NCBI GenBank assembly: GCA_003612485.1
Contig: RAZA01000011.1
Coordinates: 1-64,000 of the forward strand
DNA: 64,000 bases
Direction of reading: 5' to 3'
Source of the DNA: a bacterium D16-50
GTDB taxonomy: Bacteria > Bacillota > Clostridia > Lachnospirales > Lachnospiraceae
Position 1 is the first letter of the stretch; the number at the start of each line of letters is the position of its first letter. This document shows, piece after piece, positions 7,642 through 16,481 of this stretch. A program made the position numbers and the translations under genes. The notes beneath the pieces are model-generated. The model saw only the letters and a program-made list of their open reading frames with translations. It was not told the origin of the DNA and did no database searches.

Positions 7642-10011
7642 ATGAAGAAAGAATTCAAGCGTCGAGTCATAAGCCTATTTGGCATTCTGGCGGTTCTATG
7701 GAGCGCTGTCGGCTGCGGCAATGAAGAGACAGCCGGTGACGGAGTCTGGCAGCGGAAGGAGAGGGTGGAGCATGATCTGACATCCGGCGGGTGGAAGGAG
7801 CCTGAGGAGACAGCGGACAGCAGTGAGCCTTGGCAGGCCACTGATTATTGGGAATGCCTCAGTCCGGGAACGGCCGTGGAGGGTATGCGGTACGCGGGAC
7901 GTATGCATACAGCGAATGGGTCGGAGGTTCTTTTGCTGGAAAGATTTGTGGCAGATCGGGCAGGGGCCGGGGCACAGAAGTATTTTTTGACTTGTCTGGA
8001 CACGCTGACCATGGAGGCAGAGATAAGGGAGCTTTCCTTTTCGGCGGAGGCAGAGGGAGGACAAGAGGCGGATGCAGGGCGGGAAGATCTGCAAATGCTG
8101 GCTGCAGAGCTGAATAAGGATCTGAATGAGAGAAGGCTGTTCATTACCGGAATGTCTGGGAATGGCGATGAAATTTGTATATTTGCGCATCAGTGGGATC
8201 AGGAAGCCGAGAGTACCGTCCATTATTATGTCCTATGGATGGATAGGCAGGGGAATTTGGCAAGTGCGGTGGATCTGCTGCCGGAGATAAAGCGTTCAGG
8301 GATGGAGCAGGGAGATGTTCTGCCTGACGGCATTGTATGTGACAAGGAGGGACGTTTCTATATAGGCGAGGAGAAGATAGGGCTTTTTGACAGCAATGGC
8401 AAGTTTCTGAAGCTGATAGAGGCTTCAGACGGCTCGGGAAATCAGGTCTTCTGTACCGGACGGCTTCCTGACGGGAGACTGGTATTTGAACACAATACAG
8501 CGGGGGGCGGCGTCGCAATATTCTGTCTGGAGGGACTGGAGGAGAAGGTGCTCTATCAGGGCAGCGGATCAATCTCGGCCCATAGGAATTTCAGCGCCTT
8601 CGGAGAAATTCTCTACATGGAGAGCGGAAAGCTGCTGCGGTGGGATGCGGCGGGAGGGGGCAGCGAGGTCCTTTACAGCGACAGCGGACTTGCCGCTCTG
8701 GGCATGGATTGCGATGAAATCATAGAGAATTCCGCCGAAGAAGTTGTGCTTTTGTATTTTGACGGCAACACGTCCTTTGCTTTTCGTCTCCGGCTTGGAG
8801 CCGACATGCCCGTGACGGATATTACCGTCTTTGCGGTGAGCGGGAGTGGGAAGCTGGAGGCGGCGGCCAAGGAGTACTGCTGGAGGCATCCCGGTGTAAG
8901 GATACAAGTGGAGAACAGAAAGGAAGGAGAGGATTTCGAGGCGGCTATGGTTCGGCTGACCGGGCAGCTGTCTCAGGGGAAGGGGCCGGACATGTTTTTG
9001 CTGCCGATAGCGCAGCTGGAGTCGTTTTCGGAGCAGGGGATTCTTGCGGACTTGTCCGGAGTCCTGACGGAGGAGATGGAAGCTTGGATATTCCCCAAGG
9101 TGCTGCAGGGAGGCATGGTGGGCGGGAAGCTTTATGGCATCGTGGATGCAGTTTCCGTGAATACGGTTATAGTGTCGGAGAAGATATGGCAGGAGGAGAC
9201 TTGGACTGCGCAGGATGTGATGCGGCTGACTGAGGAAAACGGATATACAAGGGTGTTTGGCAGGCAGTCGCCGGCTGCCCTGCTGTATAGCCTTGTGGCG
9301 AAAGATGTGGCAGCAGGGAACTCCGATCTGGTAGACCTATCGGGAAGACGGTGCAGCTTTGACTCAGAGGAGTTCATTGAACTGCTGGAATTCTGCAAGA
9401 AATATGGGACTTCGCCGGAGGATAGGAGAGATGTTTCCCTTCAGGAGGAGAGGGAGGAGGCAATAAGGGACGTGAAGGAGGGCAGGACGCTGGCCTATTG
9501 CAGCAATGGGAGCCTGATGAATCTCAGCAGTGATATGGCGGCTTTCGGAGATGGGTATAGATGTGTGGGCTATCCCACGGACGGGGATTACGGCAGCTAC
9601 GTGGAATATTATGATTGCTATGGGGTGAATGCGGACTCCCCGAACAAGGAGGCCGCCTACGATTTTCTGCGCTATGTTCTTGGGGAAAGGAACCAGCGGA
9701 AGACGGGGATCACTACCATCAGAAAGGATATTCTCTGCAACAATGTTGCGGACGGCGCGCAGCCCGGAGAATCTCCGGTATTCTGGTGCGACCGCCGAAC
9801 TGTGACACCTCTTGAGGGACGGTCTGACGGAAGCTCTTTTCTGCCGGAATATCTGGAGATACTGGAGAAGGGAGGCTGGACGTCGGCCTGGGCGGACACG
9901 CTGGGAATGATCATCAGCGAGGAGGCTGCGTCCTATTTCAGCGGAGACAAGACTGCGGAGGCTGCGGCGGAGGTGATTCAGAGAAGGGCCCAGATTTACC
10001 TGAATGAGTGA
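7642..10011 (+). CDS. Large solute-binding-type lipoprotein
   Basis: 789 residues from the ATG at 7642, behind AGAGG. The N-terminus MKKEFKRRVI then a hydrophobic stretch ends in SAVGCGNE, a lipobox with Cys about residue 24, so it is probably a membrane-anchored extracellular protein. Residues ~60-410 are beta-rich with repeated short strands and turns, possibly a propeller-like sensing domain. Residues ~415-789 resemble family 1 ABC substrate-binding proteins (ITVFAVSGSGKLEAAAKEY, PDMFLLP, YGIVDAVSVN, AYDFLRYVLG). No permease or ATPase gene is adjacent, so it may work as a sensor or with distant transporters. Ligand unknown. A strong terminator follows. Confidence 0.8.
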   Translation: MKKEFKRRVISLFGILAVLWSAVGCGNEETAGDGVWQRKERVEHDLTSGGWKEPEETADSSEPWQATDYWECLSPGTAVEGMRYAGRMHTANGSEVLLLERFVADRAGAGAQKYFLTCLDTLTMEAEIRELSFSAEAEGGQEADAGREDLQMLAAELNKDLNERRLFITGMSGNGDEICIFAHQWDQEAESTVHYYVLWMDRQGNLASAVDLLPEIKRSGMEQGDVLPDGIVCDKEGRFYIGEEKIGLFDSNGKFLKLIEASDGSGNQVFCTGRLPDGRLVFEHNTAGGGVAIFCLEGLEEKVLYQGSGSISAHRNFSAFGEILYMESGKLLRWDAAGGGSEVLYSDSGLAALGMDCDEIIENSAEEVVLLYFDGNTSFAFRLRLGADMPVTDITVFAVSGSGKLEAAAKEYCWRHPGVRIQVENRKEGEDFEAAMVRLTGQLSQGKGPDMFLLPIAQLESFSEQGILADLSGVLTEEMEAWIFPKVLQGGMVGGKLYGIVDAVSVNTVIVSEKIWQEETWTAQDVMRLTEENGYTRVFGRQSPAALLYSLVAKDVAAGNSDLVDLSGRRCSFDSEEFIELLEFCKKYGTSPEDRRDVSLQEEREEAIRDVKEGRTLAYCSNGSLMNLSSDMAAFGDGYRCVGYPTDGDYGSYVEYYDCYGVNADSPNKEAAYDFLRYVLGERNQRKTGITTIRKDILCNNVADGAQPGESPVFWCDRRTVTPLEGRSDGSSFLPEYLEILEKGGWTSAWADTLGMIISEEAASYFSGDKTAEAAAEVIQRRAQIYLNE

Positions 10012-10017
10012 TGGAAC

Positions 10018-10044
10018 GGCGCGGCTTGAGGGCCGCGCCTTTTT
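10018..10044 (+). terminator. Intrinsic terminator after the lipoprotein gene
   Basis: GGCGCGGC (10018-10025) pairs with GCCGCGCC (10032-10039) over a six-base loop, followed by five T (10040-10044). Begins seven bases after the stop codon. Confidence 0.92.
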
Positions 10045-10135
10045 ACAGCGGAATTTGTGTCCGTACAAGGCTGTCTCCGGGTTTCCCGGTGCAATTGGAA
10101 GGGCGCTGCAGGCTGCAGCTCTCTTCGGTTGGTGC

Positions 10136-10164
10136 TTGCGCATTTTAGGTATGCGTGATAAGAT
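10136..10164 (+). promoter_or_regulatory. Promoter for the CPBP protease operon
   Basis: TTGCGC (10136-10141), a 17-base spacer and TAAGAT (10159-10164) form a plausible housekeeping promoter after the terminator at 10018-10044. It would drive the protease, thioesterase and S1 protein genes. Confidence 0.45.
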
Positions 10165-10228
10165 AGATGCATGAAAAGTCGGGAGGATACGCTTTTTCGG
10201 AGCCTCCTGCAGGACGGAGGTCTGTAAC

Positions 10229-11425
10229 ATGGACGGGATGAACGGGTATACGCAAAATATGGGGCAGCCGGACACAGGAACCGGCGGCTATGGGGGCAAT
10301 GCCGGTCAGCAGGGCGCAGGGACCAACTACTATATGGGATACGGGCAGTCTGGCTTCGGCGTGGACGCTTGGGGGCAGCCCATGTATAGAATGCCCACTC
10401 CGGAGGAGGAAGTGAAGGCAGCCAGAAAGCATTTTTCAAAGCTGGGGCTGATGTTTCTCTTGGGAACCATAGTGATATTCGTTGTGCAGATTGCCGCATC
10501 CCTGATCTATCTGCTGAAGCCGGAATGGGTGTGGAATCCAAACATCACCCTGATGATGTCCATGCTGCCCATGTATCTCATAGGAATGCCGGTACTGATC
10601 TTCTTGGTGAAGCAGGTTCCTGCGGAGCGGGTGGAGAAGCATTCCATGAAGGCGGGAAGCTTTGTCGTGGCGGCCATTATGTGCTTCGCCATCGTATATA
10701 TCTCCAATATAGCGGGCAATATCATGACATGGATCATCGGTATGCTGAAGGGCAGTCTGGTGCAGAATGAGATCGCCAATGTGACTACGTCGGTGAGTAT
10801 CTGGATGGTGGTGATCTACATGGTGCTCTGTGCGCCGTTCATGGAGGAGTATGTGTTTCGGAAGCTGATTGTGGATAGGACGGTGCGGTACGGGCAGGGG
10901 GCCGCAGTGCTCATGTCCGGCCTGATGTTCGGCTTATTTCACGGCAATTTGAACCAGTTCATGTATGCCTTCACGCTGGGGATGTTTTTGGCCTTCCTTT
11001 ATGTGAAGACGGGAAAGCTGAAGATCACCATCGCTCTCCATATGATGATCAACTTCGTGGGCGGCGTTGTAAGCGTCAAGCTGGTGGATTTGATTGATCT
11101 GGACGAATACTTCAGGGTGGTGTCGGAGGGCGGGGAACTGTCGGCCATGATGTCCTATATGATGGATCATATTGGCGGATGGATAGCCTATTTCCTCTTC
11201 ATACTGTTTGTGTTCGGCATTATGATCGCAGGAGGAGTGCTGCTGATTGTTTTTCTGGTAAAAAAGAGGTTTACCCTGAACAGAGGCACTGTGGTGCTGC
11301 CCAAGGGAAAGCGCTTCAGTACAATGCTTCTGAATGTGGGTATGATACTCTACAGTATTTTCTGGATAGGAATGATATTCTGGCAGATGTTCGGCAGCGA
11401 TATCATGAGTTTTATAAGAGGATGA
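10229..11425 (+). CDS. CPBP family intramembrane metalloprotease
   Basis: 398 residues, ATG behind GGAGG (10216-10220). The first ~60 residues are Gly/Gln/Tyr-rich and soluble (GMNGYTQNMG...), followed by about eight membrane segments. The Abi/CPBP catalytic motifs are all present: EEYVFR (about residues 206-211), the FxxxH-type block FGLFHGN (about 233-239) and ALHMMINF with its Asn. These proteases relate to CAAX-processing enzymes; in bacteria some confer bacteriocin immunity or process peptides. Overlap or tight spacing (9 bases) with the thioesterase gene suggests an operon. Substrate unknown. Confidence 0.9.
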   Translation: MDGMNGYTQNMGQPDTGTGGYGGNAGQQGAGTNYYMGYGQSGFGVDAWGQPMYRMPTPEEEVKAARKHFSKLGLMFLLGTIVIFVVQIAASLIYLLKPEWVWNPNITLMMSMLPMYLIGMPVLIFLVKQVPAERVEKHSMKAGSFVVAAIMCFAIVYISNIAGNIMTWIIGMLKGSLVQNEIANVTTSVSIWMVVIYMVLCAPFMEEYVFRKLIVDRTVRYGQGAAVLMSGLMFGLFHGNLNQFMYAFTLGMFLAFLYVKTGKLKITIALHMMINFVGGVVSVKLVDLIDLDEYFRVVSEGGELSAMMSYMMDHIGGWIAYFLFILFVFGIMIAGGVLLIVFLVKKRFTLNRGTVVLPKGKRFSTMLLNVGMILYSIFWIGMIFWQMFGSDIMSFIRG

Positions 11426-11434
11426 GGCGGGAAC

Positions 11435-12166
11435 ATGTATACCTTTGAAAGCAGAATCAGGTACAGCGAGACTGACAGTGGAGGGAAGCTTACCATGGCT
11501 TCCCTTATCAATTATTTTCAGGACAGTTCTACCTTCCAGTCGGAGGATCTGGGACTGGGAGTGGCATATATGAGAGAGCGGCGTCTGGTGTGGGTGCTGT
11601 CCGCATGGCAGATCGTGGTGCGCCGCTATCCCGGATTGTGCGAGAAAGTGACGGTGGGGACACAGCCCTACGATATGAAGGGATTTCTGGGGTACCGCAA
11701 CTTTGCCATGCTGGATGAGACAGGGGAGTATATTGCGAAGGCAAACTCCCTATGGAGTCTGCTGAATGCGGACACCGGAAAGCCCGTGGCCGTGCCGGAG
11801 GAGATGCTGGAGGGATATGGGCTGGGGGAAAGGCTGGACATGGAATATGCCCCTCGGAAGATAGCGTTTCCTGAGGGCGGGGAGGCCGGAGACCCTGTGA
11901 CAGTGAGGAAGCACCATCTGGACACCAACTGCCATGTGAACAATCAACAGTTTATCAGCATTGCCATGGACTGCCTGCCGGAGGATTTTCAGGTGGGACA
12001 GGTTCGGGCGGAATATAAACGTCAGGCGTTTCTGGACGATGTGCTGGTGCCCCGGGTGGCGGAGGAGGGGGACAGAACGCTGGTGGCGCTGGAGGATGCG
12101 CAGGGAAAGCCCTATGCAGTGACGGAGTTTCTGCGGATGGGGGTTTGCAATAAGAAGGAACATTAG
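11435..12166 (+). CDS. Acyl-ACP thioesterase
   Basis: 243 residues, ATG behind AGGCGGG. A double hot-dog fold enzyme that releases fatty acids from acyl carrier protein. The N-terminal half starts YTFESRIRYSETDSGGKL, matching the first hot-dog; the second carries HLDTNCHVNN at about 160-169, the D-x-N-x-H catalytic motif of the FatA/bacterial thioesterase family. The length is typical for clostridial members. Nine bases separate it from the protease gene and 24 from the S1-domain gene, so the three are probably cotranscribed. Confidence 0.93.
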   Translation: MYTFESRIRYSETDSGGKLTMASLINYFQDSSTFQSEDLGLGVAYMRERRLVWVLSAWQIVVRRYPGLCEKVTVGTQPYDMKGFLGYRNFAMLDETGEYIAKANSLWSLLNADTGKPVAVPEEMLEGYGLGERLDMEYAPRKIAFPEGGEAGDPVTVRKHHLDTNCHVNNQQFISIAMDCLPEDFQVGQVRAEYKRQAFLDDVLVPRVAEEGDRTLVALEDAQGKPYAVTEFLRMGVCNKKEH

Positions 12167-12190
12167 AAGGGACAAAGGGAGGGCAAGGGA

Positions 12191-13027
12191 ATGATTCGTT
12201 TGGGCGAGAGGCAGGAGCTTGAGATCGTGAAGAAAGTGGAGTTCGGCGTATATCTGGCGGATCCGTCGGAGGACTGGGAGGAGAGGATTCTTCTGCCGGC
12301 GAAGCAGGTGCCGGAGGGGAGCGCCGTGGGAGATAAGGTTGATGTCTTCGTCTATCGGGATTCCAGAGACCGGATGATAGCTACGGTGCGGGAACCCAAG
12401 CTCATGATGGGGCAGGTGGCGGAGCTGACCGTGGCCCAGATGGGCAAGATAGGGGCGTTTCTGGACTGGGGGCTGGAGAAGGATCTGCTCCTTCCCTTCA
12501 AGCAGCAGAGAGGCAGGCTCGAAGAGGGGGACAAGGTGCTGGTGGCTCTCTATATCGACAAGAGCGACAGACTCTGCGCCACGATGAATGTGTACGAGAA
12601 TCTGCGAACGGACAGTCCCTACAAGCCGGATGACAGAGTGGTGGGGAGGGTCTATGAGATCAGCGACAATTTCGGGGCCTTTGTGGCGGTGGACAACTTG
12701 TATTCTGCGCTGATCCCCAAGAGGGAGATGTATGGAAGGATAGAACTGGGCACAGACGTCAGCGCCCGCGTGGCTCAGGTGCGGGAGGACGGCAGGCTGT
12801 CCCTGAGCGTTCGGGAGAAGGCCTATCTGCAGATGGACAAGGATGCGGAGGAGCTGCTGGCCATCATAGACAGTTATGCAGGCGTACTGCCTTTCAACGA
12901 CAAAGCTTCCCCGGAGATCATTAAGAGGGAAACCAACATGAGCAAGAACGAGTTCAAGCGCGCGGTGGGAAGGCTGCTGAAGGAGGGGAAGATCGAGATC
13001 GGAGAGAAGGTCATCAGGAGGCGGTAG
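12191..13027 (+). CDS. cvfB: CvfB-type S1 RNA-binding protein
   Basis: 278 residues, ATG behind AGGGAGGGCAAGGG. The architecture matches CvfB/YitL: tandem OB-fold S1-like domains (LGERQELEIVKKVEFGVYL; VAELTVAQMGKIGAFLDWG; VVGRVYEISDNFGAFVAVD) and a C-terminal winged helix (FNDKASPEIIKRETNMSKNEFKRAVGRLLKEGKI). In staphylococci CvfB influences virulence gene expression and binds RNA; here the role is inferred only from the family. Last gene of the likely protease-thioesterase-cvfB operon. Confidence 0.92.
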   Translation: MIRLGERQELEIVKKVEFGVYLADPSEDWEERILLPAKQVPEGSAVGDKVDVFVYRDSRDRMIATVREPKLMMGQVAELTVAQMGKIGAFLDWGLEKDLLLPFKQQRGRLEEGDKVLVALYIDKSDRLCATMNVYENLRTDSPYKPDDRVVGRVYEISDNFGAFVAVDNLYSALIPKREMYGRIELGTDVSARVAQVREDGRLSLSVREKAYLQMDKDAEELLAIIDSYAGVLPFNDKASPEIIKRETNMSKNEFKRAVGRLLKEGKIEIGEKVIRRR

Positions 13028-13084
13028 TCGCCAGAGAGGATCCGGGGCACGATTATTAAGAAAAAAGAAAATTCTGTGAACGGA

Positions 13085-13113
13085 TGGAAAAAGGCATAGA
13101 ACTGTGCTACAAT
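13085..13113 (+). promoter_or_regulatory. Promoter for the YjfB-type gene
   Basis: TGGAAA (13085-13090), 17 bases, TACAAT (13108-13113) match the housekeeping consensus at four and five of six positions. No sigma-D-type GCCGATAT box was found, although yjfB is a motility-regulon gene in Bacillus. Confidence 0.5.
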
Positions 13114-13173
13114 AAGTGAGAGCGGAAGGCTTCTGGCGCAGAGGCGGAATTTATATCAGGAGGTAGGGTTTTA

Positions 13174-13362
13174 ATGGATATTGCAGGATTGTCAACGGCA
13201 TTGTCGAATGTTTCGCTGCAGTCTCAGGTCAGTGTTGCGGTGCTGAACAAGGCCATGGACACCAGCGAGGCGCTGGGGAACGGAATGGTAGAGATGATGG
13301 ATGCCGCTATGGAGTTGAGCGTGAATCCCAATTTGGGCGCAAATTTTGACATGCGTGTCTGA
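13174..13362 (+). CDS. YjfB-type putative motility protein
   Basis: 62 residues, ATG behind CAGGAGGTAGG. The start MDIAGLSTALSNVSLQSQVSVAVLNKAMD and the end NPNLGANFDMRV follow the YjfB family of very short proteins, found in motile Firmicutes and linked to flagellar regulons. Function not established. It has its own promoter and terminator, a monocistronic unit. Its presence agrees with the flagellar rod genes at 28.5-30.5 kb. Confidence 0.85.
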   Translation: MDIAGLSTALSNVSLQSQVSVAVLNKAMDTSEALGNGMVEMMDAAMELSVNPNLGANFDMRV

Positions 13363-13388
13363 GGGGGGAGCGTTTAAGGCGAAAAGCT

Positions 13389-13419
13389 GCCTGAGGAATG
13401 TGCTTCAGGCGGTTTTTTT
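13389..13419 (+). terminator. Intrinsic terminator after yjfB-type gene
   Basis: GCCTGA (13389-13394) pairs with TCAGGC (13405-13410) and is followed by GG and seven T. Confidence 0.85.
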
Positions 13420-13564
13420 GTGAAAATTCATAGATGCCTATTGCTTTTTAGCCGAGTTTTCTGTACATTTGTAATGTAGAGTTTCTATTTGCAGTCAGAA
13501 GTGACACCAAAAAAGCATTCTTATACAAAATCCAGATTGTCCGGCGAAAAGGGAGAGGTATTCT

Positions 13565-14650
13565 ATGATATCAAATCAGATTCTGCAGAACACAATTGAT
13601 GGACTCAAGAGTATTACAAGGGTAGAATTCTGCGTCATGGACGTGGACGGTAAAGAGGCTGCCTCTACGACAGATATGTACAGCAATGCGCAGGTGGTGG
13701 CGGAATTCGTAGCTTCTCCTGCGGATTCTCAAGTGATACAAAGTTACCAGTTTTTCAAGATCTATGACGAGCAGCAGTTAGAGTACGTTCTGGTGGCAGG
13801 GGGAACCGGGGAGGATGTATACGTCATTGGGAAGATGGCGGCATTCCAGATTCAGAACCTGCTGGTGGCGTATAAGGAGCGCTTCGACAAAGACAATTTC
13901 ATCAAGAATCTGCTGTTGGACAATCTGCTGTTGGTGGATATATATAATAGGTCAAAGAAGCTGCATATTCAGACCGATGTGCCCAGAGTGGTCATGGTGA
14001 CAGAGTGTGGCAGAGGAAGGGAGAGCAACATTCTGGAGCTGACCAGAACCTATTTCAATGGAAGCAGCAGGGACTTTGCCACAGAGGTGGACGAAGCCAG
14101 CGTGATTGTAGTGAAGGAGCTGGCGGAGGGCGATACTCTGGAGGAGATCGACAGGACGGCCAAACAGCTTTGGGCGTTTCTGAAGAAGGAGGGCATTTTG
14201 GACGTCCGCATAGCCTATGGGACGGTGGTTCAGGAGATCAAGGAGGTGAGCCGTTCCTATAAGGAGGCCAAGATGGCTCTGGACGTGGGGAGGATCTTTT
14301 TTGATGAGAGAGAGATCATAGCCTACAGCGAACTGGGGATAGGGCGCCTGATCTATCAGCTGCCAATTCCGCTGTGCAGGATGTTCATTCAGGAGATTTT
14401 CGGGGGGCGGAGCCCGGATGATTTTGATGAGGAGACATTAACTACGATCCATAAATTTTTTGAGAACAGTCTGAATGTATCAGAGACGTCCAGACAGCTT
14501 TTTATCCATAGGAACACCTTGGTGTACCGGCTGGACAAGCTGCAGAAAAGCACAGGTCTGGATCTGAGGATTTTTGAGGATGCCATTACCTTCAAGATCG
14601 CTCTGATGGTGGTAAAATATATGAAGTATATGGAGAATTCCAGCTATTGA
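13565..14650 (+). CDS. PucR/CdaR-type transcriptional regulator
   Basis: 361 residues, ATG behind GGGAGAGG. The C-terminal ~60 residues (FFENSLNVSETSRQLF..HRNTLVYRLDKL..STGLDL) are the helix-turn-helix typical of the PucR family; the middle part (IAYGTVVQEIKEVSRSYKEAKMALDVG) is the GGDEF-like segment found in CdaR-type members. The N-terminal ~130 residues resemble a sugar-diacid/ligand-sensing region. Known relatives regulate carbohydrate or purine use; the target here is unknown. It lies 64 bases before ftsE and could be cotranscribed or independent. Confidence 0.85.
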   Translation: MISNQILQNTIDGLKSITRVEFCVMDVDGKEAASTTDMYSNAQVVAEFVASPADSQVIQSYQFFKIYDEQQLEYVLVAGGTGEDVYVIGKMAAFQIQNLLVAYKERFDKDNFIKNLLLDNLLLVDIYNRSKKLHIQTDVPRVVMVTECGRGRESNILELTRTYFNGSSRDFATEVDEASVIVVKELAEGDTLEEIDRTAKQLWAFLKKEGILDVRIAYGTVVQEIKEVSRSYKEAKMALDVGRIFFDEREIIAYSELGIGRLIYQLPIPLCRMFIQEIFGGRSPDDFDEETLTTIHKFFENSLNVSETSRQLFIHRNTLVYRLDKLQKSTGLDLRIFEDAITFKIALMVVKYMKYMENSSY

Positions 14651-14714
14651 GTCCGGTGCAGCCAAGGGATTCAATTGCCGGAGTTTCGGTCGTTGTGCTG
14701 AGTGGAGGAAGAAA

Positions 14715-15458
14715 ATGACCAACAAGCTGCTGGCCATAAAGAAACGGGAACAGTTTATAGAGGAAAATGGAATCATATATCTGGAGAATGTGAGCAAGGT
14801 TTATTCCAAGGGTTCTCCCGCCATCAATGGGATGACTCTCGGAATCGGGAAAGGGGAGTTCGTGTTCATCGTGGGGGACAGCGGATCGGGAAAGTCTACC
14901 TTGATCAGGCTCCTGCTGCGGGAGCTGGTGGCTTCCAGCGGCAGCGTCTACGTCATGGGGAGCGATCTTGCGAAGCTGAAGCATAGGCAGGTGCCCAAGT
15001 TCCGCCGTAATCTGGGGGTGGTGTTTCAGGACTTCCGCCTGCTGAACGATAGGAATGTGTATGAGAATGTGGCGTTCGCCCAGAGGATCATAGAGGTCCC
15101 CTCCAAGGACATCAGAAGGAACGTGCCTTCGATTCTGGCTACTGTGGGGCTTGCAGGAAAATACAAGGCGAAGACGAAGCAGCTGTCAGGAGGGGAGCAG
15201 CAGAGGGTGGCGCTGGCCAGAGCGCTGGTGAACAAGCCCTCCATCCTTTTGGCAGACGAGCCTACCGGCAATCTGGACCCCAAGAATTCCTGGGAGATCA
15301 TGACGCTTTTGGAGGAAATCAACAAGAGCGGAACCACAGTGGTGGTGGTCACCCACAATAGGGAGATCGTCAATGCTATGCATAAGCGTGTAGTCACCAT
15401 GAAGAAGGGCGTGATCATCAGCGACGAAGAGGGAGGCGAGTACATCGATGAAGATTAG
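14715..15458 (+). CDS. ftsE: Cell division ATP-binding protein FtsE
   Basis: 247 residues, ATG behind GTGGAGGAAG. ABC ATPase that works with FtsX to switch on peptidoglycan hydrolysis during division or elongation. Walker A GDSGSGKST is at 54-62, Q-loop in VVFQDFRLL, signature LSGGEQQR at 157-164, Walker B ILLADEPT at about 177-184, followed by H-loop VVVTHNR. About 20 extra residues precede the usual IYLENVSKVY start. The last codons overlap ftsX by 11 bases, indicating translational coupling. Confidence 0.97.
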   Translation: MTNKLLAIKKREQFIEENGIIYLENVSKVYSKGSPAINGMTLGIGKGEFVFIVGDSGSGKSTLIRLLLRELVASSGSVYVMGSDLAKLKHRQVPKFRRNLGVVFQDFRLLNDRNVYENVAFAQRIIEVPSKDIRRNVPSILATVGLAGKYKAKTKQLSGGEQQRVALARALVNKPSILLADEPTGNLDPKNSWEIMTLLEEINKSGTTVVVVTHNREIVNAMHKRVVTMKKGVIISDEEGGEYIDED

Positions 15459-16395
15459 CACATTGCTCTATACCATCAAACAAGGCTTCGCCAATATCTT
15501 CCGCAATAAATGGTATTCACTGGCTTCCGTGGCCACCATAGCCGCATGTCTGTTTCTGTTCGGCCTATTCTATGCGGTGGTGATGAACTTCCGCAGCATC
15601 GTGATGAAGGCGGAGGAGGGCGTGTCGGTGACAGTGTTCTTCCACAATGAGCATGACTATTTCTGCGAGAGCCATGAGCCGGGGCAGATTGCCACCGAGG
15701 CCCGGATAGAGGAGATCGGTCAGATGATAGCCTCCCGCACGGAGGTGCTGGACGTGGTGTTCACCTCCGACGAGGAGACCTGGCAGAATTTCGCCAGAGA
15801 TTTCTTCGGGGAGGAGTATGAAAAGTTCGCCATTGGGTTTCTGGACAATCCCTTGAAGGGCGATAATACTTATGAGATCTTTCTCAAGGATGTGTCCATG
15901 CAGAACACGCTGGTCACATGGCTGGAATCCATCCCGGAAGTGCGGAAGGTGAATTATTCCGAGCTGACCGCAGATACTTTGAGCGGAGCGAATCTGCTGA
16001 TCGCCTATGTGTCTGTGGGAATCATAGTGATTCTGCTGGCAGTGAGCATTTTCCTCATCAGCAATACAGTTGCCATCGGCATTTCCGTCCGATCCGAGGA
16101 GATCAACATCATGAAGTATATCGGCGCCACCGATTTCTTCGTCAGGGCGCCCTTCGTGCTGGAGGGTATGCTGATCGGGCTTCTGGGGGCGGCGCTGCCT
16201 CTGTGCCTGATATACAATATATATAATTATGCTCTGGCGTATATCATGGAGCAGTTTTCGATTCTGAGCGGATTTCTGGCGTTTCTGCCGGTGGATGAGG
16301 TGTTCCGGGTGCTGATTCCGGTGTCCGTAATAGTGGGCGTAGGCATCGGATTTTTGGGAAGCGTCACCACGGTGAGAAAGCATCTGCATGTATAG
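15448..16395 (+). CDS. ftsX: Cell division protein FtsX
   Basis: 315 residues. Membrane partner of FtsE: one N-terminal membrane segment after FRNKWYSLASVATI, a large extracellular loop (about residues 50-175), then three more segments in a FtsX/MacB-type permease domain (ISNTVAIGISVRSEEINIMKYIGAT is the coupling region). The extracellular loop contacts a peptidoglycan hydrolase or its activator; the coiled-coil M23 protein directly downstream is the likely partner. Confidence 0.96.
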   Translation: MKISTLLYTIKQGFANIFRNKWYSLASVATIAACLFLFGLFYAVVMNFRSIVMKAEEGVSVTVFFHNEHDYFCESHEPGQIATEARIEEIGQMIASRTEVLDVVFTSDEETWQNFARDFFGEEYEKFAIGFLDNPLKGDNTYEIFLKDVSMQNTLVTWLESIPEVRKVNYSELTADTLSGANLLIAYVSVGIIVILLAVSIFLISNTVAIGISVRSEEINIMKYIGATDFFVRAPFVLEGMLIGLLGAALPLCLIYNIYNYALAYIMEQFSILSGFLAFLPVDEVFRVLIPVSVIVGVGIGFLGSVTTVRKHLHV

Positions 16396-16481
16396 GCTCT
16401 CATGGGCGGGAGCATCAGGCTATGGCAAGGGGAATGTTCCATGAAAGAAAGGCGTTTCGCAGGAAGCGCAGGGGTATCGGT

